Origin: Firmicutes bacterium UBA2058
GTDB taxonomy: Bacteria > Bacillota > Clostridia > Tissierellales > Sedimentibacteraceae
Assembly: GCA_002332905.1 (NCBI GenBank)
Contig: DDAM01000065.1
Location: 1-53,835 of the forward strand
DNA: 53,835 nucleotides
Direction: 5' to 3'
Positions 1 through 8,563 of this stretch are shown here, piece after piece; position 1 is the stretch's first letter; each line of letters opens with the position of its first letter. The notes beneath the pieces are model-generated. The model saw only the letters and a program-made list of their open reading frames with translations. It was not told where the DNA came from and made no database searches. The position numbers and the translations under genes are program-made.

Positions 1-12
1 TTCCTATTAGAT

Positions 13-43
13 AAAAAAACTTCTGTAATATTATCTACAGAAG
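13..43 (-). terminator. Rho-independent terminator of the MATE gene
   Basis: On the minus strand, stem CTTCTGTA (20-27) pairs with TACAGAAG (36-43) around an 8-nt loop. It is followed by a seven-T run (the A run at 13-19 on the plus strand). It lies just past the stop of the MATE gene. Confidence 0.85.
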
Positions 44-55
44 CAAATTTATTAA

Positions 56-1438
56 TTAACTGTATAGCGGTTTTCCGTCCGGCATTTCCTCTCGTTTTCT
101 AAGTAAATTGTTAATTAGAAGCATGAAAACTATTGTTGATGTTATTCCACTTACAATATCTACTATTGGCTCTGCATAAAATGGTGATGATGCACCAAAA
201 AATATTGGTAAAATAATTGTCAATATGACAAATGAACCTTTTCTAAATAGCGATAGGGATATTGCAACCTTAGCCACTCCAAGTGCTGTAAGCCCATCAA
301 CAAATACATATTGTAAGGCTAATATTATCACACCAAAGGTAAATACTCTGATATAATTTACTGACATCTCTATAAGCTGTGGGTCATTTGTAAATATCAA
401 AACAAAATATTTAGGTACTACTTGAGATAGTACAAACATAATTGTTGTAAAAGAAAGTGCTAACATTAAAACTACTCTAAAACATTTTTTTATTCTGTCT
501 ATGTTTTTAGCTCCATAATTATAGCTCAAAATAGGCTGTGTACCAAGTGTAATTCCACCAAGCGGCATAGTGCAAATAAACATATAGCTTTGAACTATTG
601 TTGCGCATGCTACTAACATATCACCAAGCCCAGGTCCACCATATCTTTGCAATACACCGTTTAATACAATTATAATAACACCCTCTGTTGCCATTATAAT
701 GAATGGACAAAATCCAAAATACATAGCCCTTTTCATTAATTTCCACGAATAACCACCAAAGGTTATACGCACAAGAGCTCTTTGTCCAAATAAAAACATA
801 ACAACAAATATGCAAGATGCAAATTGAGCTATAACAGTTGCTATTGCTGCGCCAGATACACCTAAACCAAATGTGAATATAAATATTGGATCTAATATTA
901 TATTTAATACTGCTCCAATTAAAACTGATGTCATAGCTACAGTTGAAAATCCTTGACAAGCGATAAATTGATTAAGTCCAACTGATAGTATTGCAAATAC
1001 CGTACCAATCGTATAAATAGTCAAATATTTATCCGCATATAAAAAAGTATTCTCACTAGCTCCAAAAGCCATTAAGAGCGGGCGTTTAAATGTTAAAAAA
1101 AATATAGTCAAAACTACAGATATAACTAAGAGCATTAAAAAACAATTTGATAATATTTTTTCTGCACCATTTTTGTCCTTTTCACCTAATCTCATTGCTA
1201 GAAGCGGAGCTCCTCCTGCACCTGCCAAATATGCAAATGATGATATTAAAGTTACAATGGGACCACATACACCAACTCCAGCCAACGCTACTGAGCCAAT
1301 TTCACTGATGTTTCCTATGAACATTCTATCTACAATGCTATACAGTACATTTACAAAACTAGCAAGCATAGATGGTATAGCAAGCCTAAATACTAAAGCT
1401 GTAATATTATCTTTACCTAAATCATTTTCTCGTCTCAT
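56..1438 (-). CDS. MATE family Na+ or H+-coupled multidrug efflux protein
   Basis: Integral membrane antiporter, 460 residues, the usual length for the MATE family. It has about 12 hydrophobic segments in two homologous halves (roughly 15-175 and 240-405). The N-terminus carries the family hallmark of a short polar leader (GKDNITALVFRLAIPSML) followed by a Y-x3-D-x2-FIG pattern. The start is supported by AGGAGA upstream of the ATG. Such proteins export cationic drugs, dyes or metabolites using an ion gradient; the substrate cannot be read from the sequence. It lies 86 bp after trpA on the same strand, but has its own promoter and terminator, so it is probably a separate unit. Confidence 0.93.
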   Translation of the reverse strand: MRRENDLGKDNITALVFRLAIPSMLASFVNVLYSIVDRMFIGNISEIGSVALAGVGVCGPIVTLISSFAYLAGAGGAPLLAMRLGEKDKNGAEKILSNCFLMLLVISVVLTIFFLTFKRPLLMAFGASENTFLYADKYLTIYTIGTVFAILSVGLNQFIACQGFSTVAMTSVLIGAVLNIILDPIFIFTFGLGVSGAAIATVIAQFASCIFVVMFLFGQRALVRITFGGYSWKLMKRAMYFGFCPFIIMATEGVIIIVLNGVLQRYGGPGLGDMLVACATIVQSYMFICTMPLGGITLGTQPILSYNYGAKNIDRIKKCFRVVLMLALSFTTIMFVLSQVVPKYFVLIFTNDPQLIEMSVNYIRVFTFGVIILALQYVFVDGLTALGVAKVAISLSLFRKGSFVILTIILPIFFGASSPFYAEPIVDIVSGITSTIVFMLLINNLLRKREEMPDGKPLYS

Positions 1439-1468
1439 CTGTCATCTCCTGTTGTGTTTTCCCATGAC

Positions 1469-1497
1469 ATTATAGTATTTATAAGCTACATCGTCAA
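1469..1497 (-). promoter_or_regulatory. Promoter of the MATE gene
   Basis: Minus-strand TTGACG (1497-1492), a 17-nt spacer, then TATAAT (1474-1469), about 30 nt before the ATG. This is a near-consensus vegetative sigma promoter in the trpA-MATE gap. Confidence 0.75.
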
Positions 1498-1524
1498 GAA
1501 TTACATTGAAATAGTTATAAATAT

Positions 1525-2304
1525 TTAACTTATATCTTGCATAGCATCCTTTAAGCTTTTTACATATTCATAAATATATTCTCCTGCATTAATACCATAT
1601 TTTTCAATTATTTTAACAATAGCACTTCCGACGATTACTCCATCAGCAAGCATAGATATGTTTTTGACTTGTTCTGTAGTACTAATTCCAAAGCCTACTG
1701 CAACCGGAATCTTTGCTGCTAGTTTTACGCTTTTTAATAATGGCTCTAAATCAGTCTTTATTTCATTGCGTACTCCTGTAACTCCCATAGAAGATACTAC
1801 ATAGATAAATCCGGTTGCATTTTCTGTAATCTTGTTAATTCTATGCTCAGATGTAGGAGCAATCAAAGAGATAATATCAACGTCATAATTTGTTGCAATA
1901 GTTAATATTTCGCTTTTTTCCTCAAATGGCATGTCGGGTATTATAATTCCATCAACACTAAGCATTTTACAATTACTAAAAAAGCTATCATAACCATATG
2001 CAAATACGGGATTAAGATATGTTAATAACACAATAGGCGTATCGACTTTTTTTCTTACATTTTTTACTAACTCGAATACCTTATCTACTGTAGTATTTGA
2101 AGATAATGCTCGTATATTAGCATTTTGAATTACTATACCCTCAGCAACAGGATCTGAAAACGGAATGCCAATTTCAATCAAATCAACTCCGCCTCTTATC
2201 ATCTCTAATATAAATTCCTCCGATTTTTCAATAGTTGGATCACCTGCTGTCAAAAATCCGATTAATGACTTGCCATTCATAAAGGCGTTTTTTATTTTAC
2301 TCAT
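1525..2304 (-). CDS. trpA: Tryptophan synthase alpha chain
   Basis: Cleaves indole-3-glycerol phosphate to indole and glyceraldehyde 3-phosphate; the indole is channelled to TrpB in the alpha2-beta2 complex. 259 residues, a TIM barrel of normal length. The catalytic Glu of the EIGIPFSDP motif is E44. The second catalytic acid, Asp60 in the Salmonella enzyme, aligns with E55 (SDPVAEG), a conservative change. The phosphate-site glycines near the C-terminus (VGFGIST, GVIVGSAIV) are present. It is the last gene of the trp operon and overlaps the end of trpB by 8 nt, which suggests translational coupling. Confidence 0.97.
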   Translation of the reverse strand: MSKIKNAFMNGKSLIGFLTAGDPTIEKSEEFILEMIRGGVDLIEIGIPFSDPVAEGIVIQNANIRALSSNTTVDKVFELVKNVRKKVDTPIVLLTYLNPVFAYGYDSFFSNCKMLSVDGIIIPDMPFEEKSEILTIATNYDVDIISLIAPTSEHRINKITENATGFIYVVSSMGVTGVRNEIKTDLEPLLKSVKLAAKIPVAVGFGISTTEQVKNISMLADGVIVGSAIVKIIEKYGINAGEYIYEYVKSLKDAMQDIS

Positions 2305-3493
2305 TTATATCTACCCCCTTATAATGCGCTATTGAGGCTACATCCTTGTCTCCACGACCAGATAAGCACATAACAATGATTTTATTTTTATCCATATCAG
2401 GTGCAATTTTTTTCACATATGCAACAGCATGAGCACTTTCAATTGCACAAATTATCCCCTCAGTTCTAGCTAGATATTCGAATGCTTCGACAGCCTCATC
2501 ATCTGTGACAGGAACATACTGCGCTCTGCCAATATCATGTAAATTAGCGTGTTCAGGACCAATACCAGGATAATCAAGTCCCGCTGAAATAGAATATACA
2601 GGTACAATTTGACCATGTTTATCCTGACAAAAATATGATTTCATACCATGAAAAATCCCAAGTTTTCCTTTAGCAATTGTTGCAGCATGTTTGTCAGTAT
2701 GGATACCAAGTCCTGCAGCCTCACAGCCAATTAATTTTACATTCTCATCATCTATAAAGTTATAAAAAGCACCCATAGCATTGCTACCGCCACCAACACA
2801 TGCTACTACAGCATCAGGCAATTTTCCTTCTGTTTCAAGAATTTGTTGTCTTATCTCTTTACTTATTACACTTTGGAAATCGCGAACAATCATGGGAAAC
2901 GGATGTGGACCCATAACAGAACCTAAAACATAATATGTATCATCAACCCTTGAAGTCCACTCTCTCATAGCTTCATTTACAGCATCCTTTAATGTCATTG
3001 TTCCACTGGTAACAGGATGAACCTTCGCTCCAAGCAGCTCCATTCTAAAAACATTAAGAGCTTGTCTTTGAATATCCTCCTTGCCCATAAATATTTCACA
3101 TTTTAACCCTAAAAGTGCAGCCGCTGTTGCTGTTGCAACTCCATGTTGTCCTGCACCGGTTTCAGCTATAACACGTGATTTACCCATTTTCTTTGCCAGC
3201 AGTACCTGCCCCAACACATTATTTATCTTGTGAGAGCCTGTATGGTTTAGATCCTCACGTTTTAAATAAATCTTGGCTCCGCCCAAATCTTTTGTCATAT
3301 TTTGTGCATAGTACAAAAGGGATGGCCTTCCAGCATATTCTTTTAATAACTTATCTAGTTCTTCATTGAAATCTTTATCATTTTTATAAAAATTATAACA
3401 TTCTTCTAAGTGAATTATTTCATTCATTAAGGTTTCTGGTATGTATTGCCCGCCATGCTTTCCGTATCTTCCTTTACTCACATCTATGCCCAT
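2297..3493 (-). CDS. trpB: Tryptophan synthase beta chain
   Basis: PLP enzyme that condenses indole with serine to give tryptophan. 398 residues, matching the TrpB1 type. The N-terminal GRYGKHGGQYIPE, the PLP lysine in HTGSHK (K89) and the phosphate-binding GGGSNA are all present. The ATG at 3493 has only a poor Shine-Dalgarno (AGGTG one base away), and a 15-codon ORF with a Trp codon overlaps this start (3531-3484). TrpB may therefore be translated by coupling to that short ORF. Ends overlapping trpA. Confidence 0.97.
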   Translation of the reverse strand: MGIDVSKGRYGKHGGQYIPETLMNEIIHLEECYNFYKNDKDFNEELDKLLKEYAGRPSLLYYAQNMTKDLGGAKIYLKREDLNHTGSHKINNVLGQVLLAKKMGKSRVIAETGAGQHGVATATAAALLGLKCEIFMGKEDIQRQALNVFRMELLGAKVHPVTSGTMTLKDAVNEAMREWTSRVDDTYYVLGSVMGPHPFPMIVRDFQSVISKEIRQQILETEGKLPDAVVACVGGGSNAMGAFYNFIDDENVKLIGCEAAGLGIHTDKHAATIAKGKLGIFHGMKSYFCQDKHGQIVPVYSISAGLDYPGIGPEHANLHDIGRAQYVPVTDDEAVEAFEYLARTEGIICAIESAHAVAYVKKIAPDMDKNKIIVMCLSGRGDKDVASIAHYKGVDINE

Positions 3494-3531
3494 GCACCTA
3501 TTTCACAAGAACCCATGAAACATTTATGCAT
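3484..3531 (-). CDS. Possible 15-residue upstream peptide overlapping the trpB start
   Basis: Minus-strand ORF ATG (3531) to TAG (3484) encoding MHKCFMGSCEIGAWA. Its last codons (TGG GCA TAG) overlap the trpB ATG in another frame. GAGAGGA lies 14 nt upstream (3552-3546), a longer spacing than ideal. The ATG sits in a small hairpin (GAGCCCATG / CATGGGTTC, 3537-3509). It could couple trpB translation to ribosomes arriving from upstream, or respond to Trp-tRNA at its single Trp codon. Both ideas are inference; the ORF could equally be chance sequence in the 75-nt trpF-trpB gap. Confidence 0.3.
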   Translation of the reverse strand: MHKCFMGSCEIGAWA

Positions 3532-3568
3532 GGGCTCGGTGCCTATCCTCTCATTATTTTTCATTTCT

Positions 3569-4168
3569 TTAAACCTTAACCCTCCTAACGATATCTAGTA
3601 TTTTATATCTATCCTTATAACCATTTGTTTCTACCCCGCTGCTTATATCAATAGCAAATGGATTTATTAGCTTTATAGCCTGTTCAACATTTTCTGCATT
3701 AATACCACCAGCTAGAAAAAATGGCTTTTTTATTTCTTTATCTAGTAGATTCCAATCAAATTTTACCCCAGTTCCTCCAGCACCGCTGTCTAAAAGCAAG
3801 TAATTTGCAAAAGTATTAGAAAAATTACTTATAAAGTCTTTTTTATCAACTGTTATAGCCTTTATAATAGGATTATCAGTTTTTCTCTTTAATTCAAGCA
3901 TATACTTTTCATCTTCATGTCCATGCAGTTGAATAATATCTATAATATTTTCATTTAAAAGTTCAAGTATAAAATTGATATCTTCGTTTACAAATACACC
4001 AACTGTTTTTATATCTGAGTTTAATTTTTTCTTCAAAATATATGCTTGTTCTTTAGTTATCTTGCGTCTGCTGTTTGCAAAAACAAAACCAACATAATCA
4101 AGTTTAGCCTCATTGGCGAAATCAATATCACATACTCGTGATAATCCACATATTTTTATCTTAGCCAA
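3569..4168 (-). CDS. trpF: Phosphoribosylanthranilate isomerase
   Basis: Amadori rearrangement of N-(5'-phosphoribosyl)anthranilate to CdRP, the third step of the Trp branch. About 199 residues, a TIM barrel of standard length. The catalytic Cys lies in KIKICGL at the N-terminus and the catalytic Asp in LLLDSGAGGTG. The TTG at 4168 is preferred because AGAGGTG lies 6 nt before it; an in-frame GTG at 4177 would add MIR but has no spaced Shine-Dalgarno. With either start it overlaps the end of trpC. A 75-nt gap with a hairpin separates it from trpB, the only sizeable gap inside the operon. Confidence 0.95.
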   Translation of the reverse strand: MAKIKICGLSRVCDIDFANEAKLDYVGFVFANSRRKITKEQAYILKKKLNSDIKTVGVFVNEDINFILELLNENIIDIIQLHGHEDEKYMLELKRKTDNPIIKAITVDKKDFISNFSNTFANYLLLDSGAGGTGVKFDWNLLDKEIKKPFFLAGGINAENVEQAIKLINPFAIDISSGVETNGYKDRYKILDIVRRVKV

Positions 4169-4949
4169 CCGTATCACCTCTTAATATAGCAAGCTTTCTT
4201 CTTATATCATTACTTATCATTAATGCTTCACCAATTAAAACTGCATCAACACTATTTTCACTCAGCATTTTTATATCGTCATAATCTTTTATTCCACTCT
4301 CTGAAACAAAAAGTATATTATCAGGTACAAATTTACGAAGTCTTATACTTGTATTAATGTCAACCTCAAAATTTCTCAAATCTCTATTATTTACACCAAT
4401 AATTCTTGCACCAGCTTTGATAGATTTTAATATCTCATCTTCATTATGTGTCTCTACTAACGCTGACAGTCCTAAATTGTGTGCAATTTTTATATATTCC
4501 TTTAATGTTTTTTCACTAAGTATGGAGCTTATAAATAGTATAGCAGATGCTCCTAAAACCTTAGATTCATAAATTTGATAGCTGTCAACTATGAAATCCT
4601 TTCTCAAAATAGGAATTGTTACATTTTTACTGATATCCTTTATGTATTCATCTTTTCCTAGAAAAAATTCTGGCTCTGTAACAACTGAAATCGCATTTGC
4701 CCCTGACTCCTCATACTCCTTAGCAATTTGAACACAAGAGATATTTTCTGATATTATCCCCTTAGAAGGGGATGCTCTTTTTATCTCACATATAAAAGAA
4801 ATCCCCTTCTTTTTAAGCTCCTGTTCAAACAAAAAATTAGAATTTATAATATTTGAATATGCCTTAGACTTTATATCCTCAAAGGAAAGAATTGTTTTTA
4901 AATTTTCTACTCTGTTTTTTGTATATTCAACTATTTTATCTAAAATCAT
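4161..4949 (-). CDS. trpC: Indole-3-glycerol phosphate synthase
   Basis: Ring closure and decarboxylation of CdRP to indole-3-glycerol phosphate. 262 residues, a stand-alone IGPS and not a TrpC-TrpF fusion. Catalytic motifs are visible: CEIKRASPSKG (substrate Lys and phosphate contacts), PILRKDFIVD (general acid Lys), ALVETHNE, VNNRDL and VSESGI. It starts 1 nt after the trpD stop and its end overlaps trpF, as expected in a tightly coupled trp operon. Confidence 0.97.
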   Translation of the reverse strand: MILDKIVEYTKNRVENLKTILSFEDIKSKAYSNIINSNFLFEQELKKKGISFICEIKRASPSKGIISENISCVQIAKEYEESGANAISVVTEPEFFLGKDEYIKDISKNVTIPILRKDFIVDSYQIYESKVLGASAILFISSILSEKTLKEYIKIAHNLGLSALVETHNEDEILKSIKAGARIIGVNNRDLRNFEVDINTSIRLRKFVPDNILFVSESGIKDYDDIKMLSENSVDAVLIGEALMISNDIRRKLAILRGDTVG

Positions 4950-4950
4950 T

Positions 4951-5964
4951 TTATCCTCCCATATTTGATAGAGTTATAAATTTATTTAGCTGTTCAAGAG
5001 CCTTACCACTATCAATTGTATCCTCTGCAATTTTTATGGCTTCATTAAATGTAATTCCATCCTTAGCTAAATATATAGCTGCAGCAGAATTAAGAACTAC
5101 TGCATCTCTTTTAGCACCTTTATACCCACTTAAAATATCTCTTGTTATCTGAGCGTTCTTTTCTGGAGTTCCACCTTTTAAATCGTCTTTATCACATCGT
5201 TTTAACCCAAATTGTTCAGGCTCTATAACATAAGATTTTATCCAACCATTTTTTACTTCGCAGACTGTTGTTGGAGAACTTATAGAAATTTCGTCCAAAC
5301 CATCCTGCCCACAGACAACCATAGCATTTTTAACCCCTAGATTAGATAACACTTTTGCTAAAGGTTCAACAAGAGATTTATCATATACACCCATTAGCTG
5401 CATAGTAGCACCTGCCGGATTTGATAGAGGTCCTAGTATATTAAAAATTGTACGTATCCCAAGCTCTCTTCTTATTGGAGCGACATATTTCATTGCAATA
5501 TGGTAATTCTGTGCAAATAAAAAGCAAAGACCTATTTTATCCAGTATATATTTACTCTTTTCAACTGGTATCGAAATATTTACACCAAGGGCTTCTAATA
5601 CATCCGCTGCGCCACACTTACTTGTAGCTGCCCTATTGCCATGCTTTGCAACAGGTATTCCAGCAGCTGATACAACTATTGACGATGTAGTAGAAATATT
5701 AAAAGAGTTAGAATGATCTGCTCCTGTACCTACTATCTCCAGAACTTCTTGATCATGTAACAGCTTTATACAATGCTTCCTCATACTTGCTGCGCAAGCT
5801 GTAATTTCTTCGATAGTTTCCTTTTTCATGCTAAGTGAGACTAAAAAAGCACTAATTTGAATTTCAGAAGCTTTACCACTCATTATTTCATCCATCACCA
5901 TTTCAGCCGTCTCATATGATAAATTTTCTTCATTTGTCAGCCTTTCAATTGCCTCTTTAATCAA
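4951..5964 (-). CDS. trpD: Anthranilate phosphoribosyltransferase
   Basis: Transfers phosphoribose from PRPP to anthranilate. 337 residues, typical of stand-alone TrpD. The PRPP/anthranilate signature GTGADHSNSFNIST and the KHGNRAATSKCGAADVLEALG loop are present, followed by the RRELGIRTIFNILGPLSNPA motif. It starts 1 nt after the trpG stop and ends 1 nt before trpC. The amidotransferase is a separate gene here and is not fused to TrpD as in enteric bacteria. Confidence 0.97.
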   Translation of the reverse strand: MIKEAIERLTNEENLSYETAEMVMDEIMSGKASEIQISAFLVSLSMKKETIEEITACAASMRKHCIKLLHDQEVLEIVGTGADHSNSFNISTTSSIVVSAAGIPVAKHGNRAATSKCGAADVLEALGVNISIPVEKSKYILDKIGLCFLFAQNYHIAMKYVAPIRRELGIRTIFNILGPLSNPAGATMQLMGVYDKSLVEPLAKVLSNLGVKNAMVVCGQDGLDEISISSPTTVCEVKNGWIKSYVIEPEQFGLKRCDKDDLKGGTPEKNAQITRDILSGYKGAKRDAVVLNSAAAIYLAKDGITFNEAIKIAEDTIDSGKALEQLNKFITLSNMGG

Positions 5965-5965
5965 T

Positions 5966-6535
5966 TTAAATACCCTCCAAAAAATTTTTTATTATATCCT
6001 TACCATTTTGAGTTAATATTGATTCTGGATGAAATTGCAATCCATTTACATTATACTCTTTATGACCTACAGCCATTATTTCGCCACTAAGAGTTCTTGC
6101 TGTAACTATTAAATCATTAGGTAGAGTTTCCTCCACCAATTCCAGTGAATGATATCGAGCAACTTCAATTGTATCGGGTAATCCTCTAAACAAATAATTA
6201 TTCACATCTAGTTCTACAGTTGATTTTTTTCCGTGCATTAACTCATTTGCATAAGAGATAACACCACCGTAAGCTTCACATATTACCTGATGTCCAATGC
6301 AAACTCCTAATATTGATACACTACTTCCCAATTTTTTGACTATATCCATACATATACCTGTATCTGACGGCTTACCTGGACCTGGCGAAAGTATAATATG
6401 AGTTGGACCTAGTATTTTTAATTCTTCTATACTAATCTCGTCATTTCTTACTACTTTTATATCTGAGTTAACTGAACCTACTAGCTGATATAAATTGTAT
6501 GAAAAGCTATCATAGTTATCTATTAACAATATCAT
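5966..6535 (-). CDS. trpG: Anthranilate synthase component II (glutamine amidotransferase)
   Basis: Hydrolyses glutamine and delivers ammonia to TrpE for anthranilate synthesis. 189 residues, a class I GATase. The nucleophile is C79 in GVCIGHQ, with H169 and E171 in QFHPES completing the triad, and an oxyanion segment in SPGPGKP. The ATG shares one base with the trpE stop (TAATG), so the two subunits are translationally coupled. In some Firmicutes this subunit also serves PabB (folate); no pab genes occur in this window. Confidence 0.96.
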   Translation of the reverse strand: MILLIDNYDSFSYNLYQLVGSVNSDIKVVRNDEISIEELKILGPTHIILSPGPGKPSDTGICMDIVKKLGSSVSILGVCIGHQVICEAYGGVISYANELMHGKKSTVELDVNNYLFRGLPDTIEVARYHSLELVEETLPNDLIVTARTLSGEIMAVGHKEYNVNGLQFHPESILTQNGKDIIKNFLEGI

Positions 6536-8007
6536 TAAATTACACCTCCCTGTGCTAATTCTATTGCTTTTACTACTGCCTTTGCCTTATCTATGCATTC
6601 TTGATACTCTTTTTCAGGAATACTGTCAGCGACAATTCCAGCTCCTGAACGTATGAATATTTTGCCATTCTTTTTATATGCAGCCCTAATTGCTATGCAA
6701 GTATCTAAACTCCCTTTAAAATCTAAATATCCAATCGCTCCTCCATATACACCTCTCTTGTCATTTTCCAATTGGTCAATAATTTCACAGGCACGAATCT
6801 TTGGCGCACCGGAAAGAGTTCCGGCTGGCAATACTGCACTTAAAACATCCATAGCTGACTTATTATCTTGTAGCCTGCCACTTACAACTGAGCCAATATG
6901 CATAACATGTGAGAATTTTTTTATGGATAAGTATTTTTCAACATTAACTGTACCAAACCTACTAACTTTCCCCAAATCATTTCTGCCTAAATCAACTAGC
7001 ATATTATGCTCTGCAAGTTCTTTTTCATCAGACAATAGTTCCCTTTCAAGCTCCAAATCCATTTTATGATTAATACCTCTTGGCCGTGTTCCCGCTAATG
7101 GAAAGGTATATAAGTTTTCTCCATCAAGTTTTACAAGAGTTTCTGGAGATGCTCCTGTAATTTCAATACTATCATTAGAAAAATAAAACATATAAGGTGA
7201 CGGGTTAGTTTTTCTAAGAATACAATAAATATCTAATAAATTACCCTCATATTCAGCTTCAATTTTATTTGATAATACAACTTGGAATATATCTCCTTCA
7301 GCAATATAATTTTTTGCTTTATTAACCATTTTACAATACTCATCTTTAGTAAAAAGTGTTTTAAATTCGGAAATCAGTCTACCAGATTTGTTATTTTTAA
7401 CTACACCGTTTTTAATAAGATTTTCTAAATAATCAATTTCCTTAATACCCCTTTCGTATTCATCGCTTATGTTATCAGTTTTTACATTGACAATTATTAC
7501 AATATTCTTCTTTAAGTTATCAAACGCAATTACTTTATCAAAAAGCATCAAATCAACATCATTAAATTCTTCTACATCATCTGCTAAAAGCTCTAGTTTA
7601 GGCTCGCTATACTTTATATAATCGTAAGAAAAGTAGCCTACAAATCCTCCTGTAAAAGTAGGTAAATAATCAAAGTTAGGGCTTTTGTTTTCGTCAATAA
7701 TTTTTTGGATATAGCTGCTAGGATTTGTAGTTTCAAACTCATTTTCTACAATTGATTTAATTTTCATTTTCCCGTTTCTACATACTAATTCTAATAACGG
7801 ATTAAATCCTAAAAATGTATACCGTCCCGTTTGTTTTGTATCCTCAATACTTTCTAACATAAAACTGTTATTACTAACATTTTGTAAAATTTTTAATAAC
7901 TCAACAGGAGTTATTATATCTAAGAAAATCTCTTTACTAATTGGAATTACTCCATACTGCTCACTTTCAGCAAGCATTTTTGTTAATTCATAGCTTGGTT
8001 TATACAT
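6535..8007 (-). CDS. trpE: Anthranilate synthase component I
   Basis: Converts chorismate to anthranilate with ammonia from TrpG; the committed and normally Trp-inhibited step. 490 residues, full length. The chorismate-binding core is clear: DIFQVVLSN, SPSPYMFY-type segment, PLAGTRPRG, DLGRNDLG, HVMHIGSVVSG, PAGTLSGAPK, YGGAIGY and IRSGAGIVADS. The N-terminal feedback element is suggested by the LLESI segment near residue 50. The start is fixed by AAGGAGG five bases before the ATG. It is the first gene of the operon, about 100 nt after the T-box terminator. Confidence 0.97.
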   Translation of the reverse strand: MYKPSYELTKMLAESEQYGVIPISKEIFLDIITPVELLKILQNVSNNSFMLESIEDTKQTGRYTFLGFNPLLELVCRNGKMKIKSIVENEFETTNPSSYIQKIIDENKSPNFDYLPTFTGGFVGYFSYDYIKYSEPKLELLADDVEEFNDVDLMLFDKVIAFDNLKKNIVIIVNVKTDNISDEYERGIKEIDYLENLIKNGVVKNNKSGRLISEFKTLFTKDEYCKMVNKAKNYIAEGDIFQVVLSNKIEAEYEGNLLDIYCILRKTNPSPYMFYFSNDSIEITGASPETLVKLDGENLYTFPLAGTRPRGINHKMDLELERELLSDEKELAEHNMLVDLGRNDLGKVSRFGTVNVEKYLSIKKFSHVMHIGSVVSGRLQDNKSAMDVLSAVLPAGTLSGAPKIRACEIIDQLENDKRGVYGGAIGYLDFKGSLDTCIAIRAAYKKNGKIFIRSGAGIVADSIPEKEYQECIDKAKAVVKAIELAQGGVI

Positions 8008-8024
8008 ATATCCTCCTTATACCT

Positions 8025-8039
8025 ATCTCAATTTGAGAT
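8025..8039. promoter_or_regulatory. Short palindrome between T-box terminator and trpE
   Basis: ATCTCAA-T-TTGAGAT, a perfect 7+1+7 inverted repeat 18 nt before the trpE start. A related sequence (GTCTCAA-AAC-TTGAGAC) occurs before plsY at 12881. It may be an operator or a weak RNA hairpin. Function unknown. Confidence 0.3.
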
Positions 8040-8103
8040 TAGTATTATAATATTAATTGAAATATCGCAATTTCTCTCAGAGAAATATGGTGAATAAAGG
8101 GAC

Positions 8104-8146
8104 AAAAAAAGTCCTTGATAAAGTTATAATAAACTTTACCAAGGAC
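8104..8146 (-). terminator. T-box terminator hairpin
   Basis: Minus-strand stem GTCCTTGGTAAAGTTTAT pairing with ATAACTTTATCAAGGAC (8146-8111), followed by seven Ts (8110-8104). Formation of the T-box antiterminator upstream would preclude this hairpin when uncharged tRNA-Trp is bound. Confidence 0.9.
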
Positions 8147-8406
8147 GAATAAACAACTATCCGCGGTGCCACCTTGTTTCATAGATATAACAAAATATAC
8201 CTATACTCTTCCAGAATACTAAGATATTCCTGACAACTTACGTATGTCTTTACGTCATAGAATACTCAAGCTTTCGCTTTTTGACTATGCCCTCAGTGGT
8301 CCATTTAATAGACTGCATTTCTACTTGGTTCTCAGCATCCCAAGCTCTCTGTACAGCGCATTTTCTATTTTTATCTCCACCTCAACGGTTTAAAAATAAT
8401 TAAATT
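8104..8406 (-). ncRNA. T-box leader RNA specific for tRNA-Trp
   Basis: Cis-acting leader of the trp operon that senses uncharged tRNA-Trp and prevents termination when tryptophan is scarce. The diagnostic T-box AAGGTGGCACCGCGG is at 8175-8161 (minus strand). Stem I carries AGAGAGCTTGGGATGCTGAGA (in two parts, from about 8350) and the specifier region AAATGGACCACTGAGG. The codon before ACC is TGG (8303-8301), the Trp codon, in agreement with the genes it controls. The intrinsic terminator follows at 8146-8104. The specifier was read by motif position, not by folding software. Confidence 0.95.
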
Positions 8407-8412
8407 TTTTTA

Positions 8413-8441
8413 ATTATAATTTATATCCCATATATTGTCAA
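8413..8441 (-). promoter_or_regulatory. Promoter of the trp operon
   Basis: Minus-strand TTGACA (8441-8436), a 17-nt spacer and TATAAT (8418-8413). Both hexamers match the vegetative consensus exactly. Transcription would begin near 8406, just before the T-box leader. Such a strong promoter suits control by attenuation after initiation. Confidence 0.9.
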
Positions 8442-8563
8442 TATGTTTTTTAAGATAATTATTATTTAGTTAAAAAACTTTACTGTAGAACCGATTATGG
8501 AATAATCAATCATTAATAATCATATTATTTAGAATACATAGCTTGTTTCTTGGAGGAATTGAT

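Noticed and set aside
621..959. 112-codon ORF inside the MATE gene
   Set aside because: Alternate frame of a clear MATE transporter on the same strand; composition rich in Ile, Ser, Trp and Cys, no homology seen.
6653..7069. 138-codon plus-strand ORF in trpE
   Set aside because: Antisense shadow of the conserved chorismate-binding domain.
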